A stretch of 64,000 nucleotides of DNA, from positions 124,001 to 188,000 of the forward strand of contig JARBJD010000090.1 of assembly GCA_033064195.1 (NCBI GenBank). Reading direction: 5' to 3'. The DNA is from Blattamonas nauphoetae (lineage: Eukaryota > Preaxostyla > Oxymonadida). The notes under the pieces are model-generated. The model saw only the letters and a list, made by a program, of their open reading frames with translations, did no database searches and was not told the origin of the DNA. Positions within the stretch are counted from its first letter, which is position 1. The number at the start of each line of letters is the position of its first letter. Positions 52,125-61,900 of this stretch are shown here, one piece after another. The position numbers and the translations under genes were made by a program.

Positions 52125-55100
52125 CTATTGCAAGGAAGAGTGTGAAGTGACGCTGCGTCTTCCAACTTCCGTAGAAGTCGGACGCGAAATGATGAGTGGC
52201 GGCGGTGCTGCTACTTTCCGTGAGTTGTTGGAGTCTGCAGTTTTGGGCCCAAACTTTTTCTGTTCTTCAAGCATCCTATGCTGCTCCCTCCGCTGCTGGA
52301 GCTGGTCAAAGTTGCTGATGAATGGCCGACTTCGCTTCGGCTTGGTTTGGGTTGTGCTTGTGAAGGGGTGCGAGAGAGGTTCGCAGGACGAGGACCGCCC
52401 AATTGTCTTCTCGTAAAGGTCGGTGATGAGCTGCTTTGTGGCTGACTGCCGCTTGCGGGTGGAGGAGGGGAGGATTTGATCGTCGCACTGAGCGAGTCGA
52501 GGGAGGAGCGACGAGTCAATCTCGCTCGACGAGTTCCTCCGTTCTCCCGAAAGAATGTCTCTCAGACCACCGTCGCTCTGTCGCATCCATTCGACGCGAG
52601 TGGGCGAAACAAAACGTCCAGAGCGAGGAACCAGAGGTACTCGCAGGCGGTCCTTTCCTTGGGCTGATGTGTATGGTTTTTGAGATGAGAGGGCTGAGTT
52701 GAGAAGCGATTGGGCAGCGATTGGGGCAGCAATGGTGGCGTGAGTGAGAGGGGGGAGTGTGTGGTCTGAGTTGCTTGGAGGGAGTTGCTGAGGGGTGTGT
52801 GTTGTGGATGGTGGGATGCTCGTTTTCGGTTCGAGCTCTTCGGGTTCGGTGAGGAAGAACGTGACCGTCTCGTCCTTCTTCGCCGGTTCGGTTGTCGCAA
52901 TTGGGAGTGCAGGGACTGCAATGTCACTTCCCGTGTTGTCATTTCGGCTTCGTCGTCGCACCTTCACCTCTCGAGAATGCGACCGGAACTGCTCGACGGT
53001 GCTTTCCTTCGTGGCTGAGTTGAGGACCACTCGCAGCTCGGACGTCCTCGTCTCACGCGTGTCGGGTCGCTTCTGTTCTTTCGTGTCTTTGACGTCCTTC
53101 TTCTTCATCCGACCGATCTTCCGTTCTTTACGCTTGTCGTCTTTCGTCCGCTTCGGTACAACCATCTCCTCACCCAAGTCCATCCCTGCTGTCTCGTCCC
53201 GCTCCTTCCGTCGTTCGTACAAATTCTCTCCGATCATTCCGATGATCTCTTCCACACGCTTGTCCAGGGCCTTGTCGAAGGGTTCCTTGTTGGGGACGAA
53301 CAGCCACTTTTCGCTTTCTGCGGGGAGTGGCGTGTCTGTCGCAGAGACAACGTTGAAGAAAGTGTCTGCCAACGCCTTTTCGCGTCGCTCAGCCTGTTCC
53401 TTCTCCTTGTCGGGCTGGGTGGGAGTAACGTCGGATCGGAGTGAACCCTTCTTCTCTTCCTTCTTTGCTTCCTTACTCAACATCGCGATCTTCCCGACAA
53501 CATCGCTCATCTTCTGAAGCTTCGCTGTGCTCTGGTGGTTCACAGATTGCTTCATTTGCATCGGCTGCTTCCGAAGAGAGCTTCCGACTGTCCGTCCAGT
53601 TGTCGGTGCAGTCTCGCTCATATCGACAATCCCATTTCGACGATCCCGCTCCCTCTTCTCGTCCTTCTCTCGCCGATCGAGGACACCCCAATACGATGAG
53701 ACAAGAGGATTTGCCCCTCTCTCTTTCACATCTCCCCAACCCCACGACTCGTCGAATCCTGGTCGCTTCACGCAACCGATGACGCTGTGGATCTTCCCCA
53801 AACACATCACAAGGCGTCCAAACGCCTCGATTGGATGGCTGAAGGGATCGGACGTTTCCTCGTTGATGATGGCCTTGGCCAGGTTGCCGAGCTGCATTGT
53901 CTTCCGTCGGGACAAGGTTGATCGGAAGGAGGTGCTCGAGCGGTGCGAGTTGAGTGACTGTGGCGAACGTGGCGCGTCGGCAGCGGCTCCTCCATCCGAC
54001 GGAGTGCCGAGTGTCAGATTGGTCTTCTTCCGAGTGAGCTCGAAGCAGGCGCGCGAAGAGACGAGGTCGTTAATGTCCCACAGAGTGAGTGAGCCATCCA
54101 TCGACGCGCAGAGGATGGAGTGCGAGAGAGGGATGTACTCGAGCGAGGTGATTGTGTCGGAGTGCGCCTTCCATCGAGCAATGAGCATCATCTCGTCGCG
54201 GTCATCGTCGGTCAGAAGGGGGTGGTCGAGAGGGGTGAAGTACATCGACACGTTTGTGTCCTGCTGAGCAACAGACTCCTCACTTTCTCGCTTTTCGCGG
54301 ATCACAGCTTCGATGGTCTTCATGTTCATCAGTTGCAGGAGTGGTGTGATGGTGAAGACTGTGACAAATCCCTCGTCGTCGCCCACGAGCAGCAGATCCT
54401 CGTACTTCCGCTTCTTCATCCTCTTTTGCCACGAGATCGGCGCCTCACCCGACCCATGGGGAGAGTGCAGGTTTGTGTTCGATGGCTGACGGATGTCGTC
54501 ATGTCCAGAGGCAAACGAGAACGAATCGTCGTAGTACGACTGCTGCTCTTCCTCCTCCTCCTCCTCTTCTTCCTCCTCTTCCGTCTCGCTTGTCTCCTCT
54601 TCCTGATGATTTTCGTCTTCTGACGCTTCGGCCATCGCAGCGTCCAAGTTGGGCATCTGGTTCAGGTCGTCCAGCTCGTCTTTCTCGTTCAATCTGTCGT
54701 CGCTGTCCTCCGATGACTCGTCCTTCAGAAGAATGTCGAGTTCAGTCTTCACGCGCTTCACTTTCCTTCCTCGCTTTTCATTCGCCTGAATTTGCTGCTG
54801 GAGCTCTGCCTTCTTCTGCCTCCGCTTCTGCTTTGCCTCCTTCTCTTCCTCTGTCTTCTCCGGAACAATCCGAAAGTGGGGGATGTAGTGCAGTGCAGAG
54901 ATGCCGACGGTGTGGTGAGGCGGCTGGGCCTTCTCCTTCTCCGGCTGTCCTCCCGCTCGTCGTTTCCGATGATCTTCGTCGTCCTCTTTCCATCCTCGTT
55001 GGAAGACTGACAAGTTTGTCCAGACACACACTCGCGAGCGAGAGGAGCAGGGTTTGATGCTCCAAAGTTCGAGTCTTCCTTTCTCATCACCAGACACGAC

Positions 55101-58100
55101 GAGAGGATACGAGCCTGTGAACGTCAGTGCGTGGACTTCGTTGTCTGTCCAGAATTGGGAGGTCTGCTGCCCACTCTCGGCATCAAACATCCGAAGAGTG
55201 TTGTCAGACGCCGCAGTTGCAACGTGGTTGATGTGCTCGTTCTGTGAAACAGCGCCGGCTAGAATATCGCCCGTGAGAGGATTGAGGAAGCGGACGATGG
55301 ATGTCGTGTCACCAGCGAGGATGGCACGCCGGCCCCAACTCGTCGAAAAGCACAGCTGCGAGTGGTTGATGAACGCGATGGACGTGATGGGAACAGAGGC
55401 CTGGGTGGCATCTTCACCCTCGTTCTCGTTTCCATCGTTGTCGTTGTTAGCCTCTGCAGAAGCACCTTTCTTATCCTTCCCGTCCTCCAGTTGCTTCTCT
55501 GTCGTCGACCTCTTCCCCGACGCGGTCGATTTGCGTGACGGAGTGGATGTGGATATTCCTGTTTTTGTGGTTTTGTTCAGATCGACCTTTTCCTCTTTCT
55601 CGTCCTTCTCTCGCTCTTCGTCTGTTCTGTCGTCCTTCCCTCGAATTGCGTTTTTCGGCGGGAGAGGCGTGTGCTGCTCGAGCTCCTTCATCACCGCGCC
55701 GTTGTTGAACTTGTGCACGCGCACCTCTCCGTCGATCGTTCCGACATACAACTTCCGCTGCCGCTCGTCGATGGCGAGAGCAGTGACTGTGTTGCCCATG
55801 TCGTACTCTCCGTTCTGCTTGCCCGTGAAGGCGTCGAAGAGGCGCACGAACGAATCGACGGCCACTGCAAACGTGGACGACAGGATGTTGTAGCTGGCTG
55901 AGCGGATGGGGCGGGCTGGGATGAGTTGGGTCTCCTCTTCGAGACCGAGGGCGGCTTTGTTGTTGAGCATCGATGCAAAGTGGGACGAGACGGAGTGTGT
56001 GCTAATGTGGCAGTTCTGCTGGAGGGACTTGAGCAGCACACCCTTCTTGCTCTTTCCGGTGATCTCGGCGAGGCGTTGTGCGGAGATGGAGGCGGGCTGT
56101 TCTGCATCCTCGCCATGTTCGTCCTGCGTCTTCGACCGCCGCTTGGGCTTCGAGATGACTTTGCCGTACATTTTGATCTCCTCCTCCTGCCGCACAAGAT
56201 CCTCGATCTCCTCATCCACTGTCGATCGGTTCCCTCGCCACCCTTTTCGTGCGAGTGCCCCCCGTGCGATGGAGCGCTCGGCCATTTTGAGCATGCCACG
56301 ATTGCCGCGCGGTTTGGAGACAGTCCCCCGCTCAGAGCCGATCCGCAGGACGTTCTTCTCTTCGAGCACATCGCCTACGTCCTTCCCTCCGTCCTCCTCC
56401 TCATCCACGTAGACCAAACTCTGGCTCAGCCGGGCACGCTCGGCAGTCTCGTCTTGAACGGTCCATGTGCCCTCTCGCTTCTTCTTCTCCTTCTCCATCT
56501 CGGCTGCAAGCTCCTTCAGTTTGGTGTCGCCTTCGTTCTCCTCCTTCACCTCTTCCACCTGCCCCTCCCGCTCCAATGCTTCCTTCGAATAGTAATCAAA
56601 GAACATCAGCTTCCTCCCGCCAGTCACAATCAGCCTGTTCCCCAACGTCGAGCACAGTGCCATGTCTTTGCATTCCTTGAGAACCTCCCCCTGCTGCCCG
56701 CTCTTCCCCATCCCCTTCTCACCTGCGCTCGTTGTCAGCATGGCCTGTTTCAGTTCAGAAACATCCATCTTGTCGCTTTGCAGTGTCTTCAGTGGGTTGA
56801 GCAAGTTGTGCAGCTGGAGTGTTTGGATGGTTGCTGTCGATTTCAGATCCCACAGCCGAACCTCGCCGTTTGTGGACAGCGACACAAACTCGTGGGTGCC
56901 TCTGATTTCCATCAGAGAGATAACTGCTGTTTTGTGCCCGCGGAGAGAGGAAGAGAAGATATTGCGGGTCACGAGTGGATTCCACACGTGCATCACTCCG
57001 TCTCCCCCTCCCGAGATGAGAAGTTTAGCGGTTTCCTGCCAGAGCAGAGAGGTCACGCCGCGATGGTGCTTGTTGACCACAATTTTGGGTTTTCCCTTCT
57101 CGACATCCCAAAGGAGGAGGAGTGAATCAGTGGATGAGCTGGCGATGGTCTTCACAATTCCCGGAAGGGGGACGAGAGCAGTAATCGACTCTGAGTGGCC
57201 CGTGATCGATGCAGTCGAGCGCATGTTTCGAGTCTCGTCCGGGTTGTTAGTGTTGGACGCTGCGACGTGCCGAGTGGTCTTTCCGTAGCGCGTGTTGAAC
57301 GACGGGCGGGGCATTTTGGACGTTTCTGCGAGCGACTGGCGGAGGCGATGCGCGATGGAGTTGTACTCGCTGTCACCCTGTTCGTTGAACGGCTGTTGGG
57401 TCGATTGCAGGAGGGGCTGTGGGGAGAGAGCCAAGGGAGACTCTGCTCCCGACCTCGGAAAGGGGGAGTTGGCGAAACCAGACGGGGAGAGCGGGCTGGA
57501 CAGTTTGGGATGGCTCGACTGGAACTGAGAGAAGTCGTTGGAGTGGTGTGTGTCGTTGGCGTTGTTCAGATGAGCGAACTGGAGAGTGGACGAGGGGGGC
57601 ACAGCACCTTGCTCGTAGAGGACATGCACCTGCTCCATCTGAGGAAGGGCGATGAGGAAACATGAAGCAGACCGACGGCTGCGGAGTGAGCTTGACCTTC
57701 CAGCAGATGATCCGCCCGTTCATCCCGCCGGAGATGAGCTGCTGCGAGACTGGATCCCACTTGAGGAACGACTGCACGACGTAATCGCTCTGCAGAAAGA
57801 GGAGAACGGGAAGAAAGAGCGCAGACTGTCTTTGTGGCGGTGGTTGTGAAGAAGATGCACTCGCATGTGTCATTCTTCCACAGCGATATCGTCCCGTCCA
57901 TCGAGCTGGTCACGAGAAGGTCAAGTTCGTCGATGAAATCGCAGCTGAGCACGACACCAGTGTGACCTCGAAGTGTTTGGATATGTTCACCGGACTGTGA
58001 AAAGGAGAGTATGAGATGGGTGAGAAAACAGAAGAAGGATGATTGAGGAAAGAAATGTTGTGTGAAATACAGATGCTTCCACCACAATAACATTGTTCGT

Positions 58101-58719
58101 GTGTTCTTCACAACAATAGAGTTTCTTGGAGGCTGGTGAATATTGAGTACGGATGACCATATCGGTGAGGTGAACGTCCGCAACATGGTTGAACTGAAAG
58201 AGATCAGAAATGGGAAGAAGAGAGCTCATACGATCGGGTGAAATTTTAAAGTTTGTGACACGTTCTCTGTAGATTCTATAATGAAAGCCATTAATTCCTT
58301 GGTCGAGAGTGAGAGAAATGGGAGTGATGACTTGAGAAGAGCAAACATCCCAATCCATTCCACCATCACCATTCACATCAATTTCTTCGAAAAGGTTTAC
58401 AAGGTTGCGGACGAAAGGAATATCAAAATAATTGTTTGGAAGGTGTTCTTCCATCAATTCCACAAACTGGAAGATTTTCGGGGCAAAAAAGAAAAAATAT
58501 GAAGAGTAATCGCAAAAAAACAATTTTAAAGAGGATGAAAAAACCATTAAGCGAATCTGAACTCAGATATCCTCATACATTGTGAACTTCAACTTCTTGA
58601 GATTCAAACTGCTCCTGAAGGACTTCCATTTGATCATTGTCGAGTTCCATAAGAAGATTCATTGCGAATTGTTGTTGTTCCTGTCCGCATCTTTTGACAT
58701 CGACAGTTTCATTCTCCAT
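52125..58719 (-). CDS. EF-hand and WD40-repeat protein with long charged inserts
   Basis: Five exons (introns 58467-58578, 57995-58070, 57790-57826, 57639-57672) give 2111 residues from the ATG at 58719. An N-terminal helix pair frames one EF-hand-like loop, DVNGDGGMDWDV, in which position 12 is Val and not the usual Glu, so calcium binding is doubtful. WD40 blades follow: LRGHTGVVLSCDF with VTSSMDGTISLWK, then LISGGMNGRIICWKVK. More come after each long charged insert (ITGHSESITALVPL, LWDVEKGKPKIVVNKHHRGV, LISGGGDGVMHVWN, WKAHSDTITSLEYI). Inserts are Glu/Lys-rich, and one has a run of about 20 acidic residues coded near 54541-54590. Similar EF-hand/WD40 proteins (WDR64, WDR49 type) occur in flagellated organisms, so a ciliary role is a guess. 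Confidence 0.85.
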
Positions 58720-58907
58720 CAAGGATCTTCCTGATGATCTGGAAAAAAATGACGGATGATCGAATTTATTGAAGCTGAAATCAGATGAATCGGGTCCTCT
58801 TTCTTTGAAATAATTGTTTTATCACAATTCTCTACATCATTTGAGCCTCCACAACCTTTACTTCACAATTATCCCACCATTTTTCCTCAACCTCTTATCT
58901 TCTCATC
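58720..58907. promoter_or_regulatory. Divergent promoter region, WD40 protein and USP-like protein
   Basis: These 188 AT-rich bases lie between divergent first ATGs. No core motif was recognised. A further 5' exon of the USP-like gene could begin here. Confidence 0.35.
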
Positions 58908-61900
58908 ATGCAAAATCATGGTCTGCTCCTCTTTGGGAACAATCTCCATTTTTTACTTGTAGCATTCTATTTATATCCACATCAAACTCCTCCTCATCCT
59001 CATCCACAACAAAGCCCTCCTCAAAGCCATCCAATTGACGAACTGTCTTTTGTTCGATTCTTATCGCCTTTCAATCCAAGTATTGTTGTTTTCCTATCCT
59101 TTGATCGATACAAACAGTTGAATTTATGAATCATTTCCTGCGGTTCATCAAGGACCTCAAACAAGCCTCCACCACAGACTATATCAACAGATTCTCTCTC
59201 CCGTGCCAACATGCTCACTTTTTTTTGAAGAATATGAGAAAATATCAGTTTTTCTCTCCTTTATTTCACACATTTCCAGACTGCAACGTCTTGAAGAACA
59301 ACTTCTCTTTGTACAGTTTTCACAAAGCATTATTGATTTACTTTCGTCACATATAGACACAACAATCCTTTCTGGACATTATTTATCGCTATTGGCCAGT
59401 TTTTTCCCATTCAACCCGACACATTTTTCGAATTGTCTCCCACACCACGCCAATATCATGTTGCCTCTCCGAGCACCATCTCAAACAATGATTCCATTCG
59501 AAAACTTATCTCCAGAGGCCCGTTTGTTCTACCCTTTGGTGCAGGAAGCGGAGGATAAGAGACTCTTCCACAGTCTCTTCAACTTTCTGTCCAAAACAGG
59601 CATCCCTCCTCCGCAAAACAACTTCAATTCCTACTTTTCTCATCTTTACTACCTGCTGAAGCCACTCTTCTTTGTTTGCCCTTTTTTCTTCACTCTTCCC
59701 AGTACCTGAGGTATCTCCCTCGCACCCAGACTGAATTCTCGTTTTCTGAGGTTGTCCAAGTTGCCGCTCACTTCCTCATCAACAACCCTGAGTTCTACAT
59801 CGACAGGGATCGTAAATCACTCAAGCAGGCAGGGCGACTCGTCCTCATCTGGGAGAGACTCTCATTTTGCTTGCCACAGGCAGACTACAACACCATCATC
59901 TCCTCCGTTCTGAAGTCATTCTTCACTGTCCTCAGGCGCCTTTCATCACGCCCCCTCTCACAACTGACTGATTCCCACACATTCATCCTCGATCATCTCC
60001 AGCCGTTCTTCACGTCACTCCGCAGTCCTCCCACACCTTCACGGTACCACATCCCAAATTACGCCTCCTGCTTTGCCATGCCCTTCCCGTCCATCCTAAT
60101 CAGTCCGATGCTTAGCGCTGCGATGGTGAAACAGTGGATCTCTACAGACGACATCATCCAGACCGTCTCTCCCTGGCTCTCATGGACTGAGACGGGTGGG
60201 AATAACAGCTTCAACATCTCTGTCATAATCACCGTGTCCATCCACTGGCTCGATCCCTCCCCTTACATTCGTGGCATGTATAAAGATTGGGACGACTTTG
60301 ATCCTGGAAACCGCACCCCTTCGTCGATTATCCCTTCGATGAACAAACTCCCAGATCCTCCTCCATTCCCTCCTGTGGACGTATTTCTCGGTGAACTTGG
60401 TTACGAACGAGCCGCACGATTCGAAGCGGCGAACAGTCCAGCCACTCGCGAGGCCTTCAGATATGTCTGTGACATCTGCAAAACCAATCAGTACCAGCAA
60501 ATGTCACAGCAGACATGCTCAACCTTCGCTGCCTTTCTCCGCAAAACGCTCCGCAACAACCATGACGAGTCCTTCTTCGACGATTACGCTCAAATTCGAC
60601 CAAGCAATCTCACTCTGGCGGAGGTACAAGACACGGTGGATCTCCTAACTGACTGCAAAAGTTTTAACAAATCTCTCAATTTCAAAGTCTCTAAATATGT
60701 ACAAGATAACCAGCTGGTCCAAAGTTTCATCAGCCGAGATCTGGATCCCACACTCCAAACCAAGATCATGCTTCTTCCTTCTTCTGGCAACAATTCTGCA
60801 GATGGTCATTTGGATGACATGTGGACAAGGTTCGGGCCACACACACTATCTGAGATGCCTATCCGAATCTCTGTCTTTGTTCAACTTGCCACCAATCTTT
60901 TTGGATCCAAATCTCAACTCTCTCCCACTGGAGTTGCCAAACTGTCACAGTGCTTTATCAAATCAATCAAAACCTATCGCAACTCGCTAGCTCATCTCGT
61001 TTCTTTGCTGAGCAGCTTCATGGACTTCACCAATTATTTGGAGATTGAGCAAGTGCAGAACCTGCCGTGCGTCGCAAACGTCATCCTTTCATTTCTGCTC
61101 AACTGGCCACAGCCAAGCATGGATGACACCATCCCAATCGACGCTCTTCCCCCGTTCACTCTGTACCAGCAATACTCTCATGTAGAATCGCTCCAGCCGC
61201 GCAGTATTCTCGTCGCCGTCCAACCTTTCATTGACGAGCTTGATCAAAATGGAGGAGTCAATCTCCACACAACACTGATCAATTTAGTCAATCTCCTCGT
61301 CTTTGTGAGGTCACTAACAAACTCCACCAATCTGCCATTCCCACTTTCCAATAAACTTTTCACTCAGGACAGCACACAGAAAGCAGTCGTTTCTTCGCGT
61401 CACAAGTACGCTCTCCTTGTGGAGAAGAATGACAACCTCCAAGCCCAGCTGTCCACACCAACGACTGTCGACTGGGGTGTTTTCTTCAATATCCAACTTC
61501 ATCCATACGTTGTGGACTCCATCCTCAGACACCACCCGCCCAACACCTCCCACGACTGGTGGGGAGGATTCTACAGCACGCTGGGACCAAAGTACCTTCT
61601 CAAGCTTCTCTTTTCTGTCGTCCGAAACACATCTCTCGATTGGACGAAAGCGTCGCCATTGAGCGGAATCCTCACACTCCTTTCAAAGACTCTCTTCACC
61701 GGGGGGAGTTTCAACAAGACGCGTCTTTCCACGTTCGGCAAAGTTAACGTGCTGATTGGACAGGACGAGACACTCCAACCAAACCAACGTACGAATGCAT
61801 TTAACAAGGCCAAGAAGACACTGAATCCAACTGTTGAACAGCTTTTCTGTTTCCTCCTGTCGTTGATTGGAATGATCGACATCTGCTCCATTTCAGCCGG

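Noticed and set aside
58194-58231. A GT-AG-like 38-nt segment in the WD40 gene (gtatgag to tttcag on the minus strand)
   Set aside because: Removing it shifts the frame and destroys the following WD40 sequence (FNHVADVHLTDMVIR). The unspliced frame is continuous and sensible.
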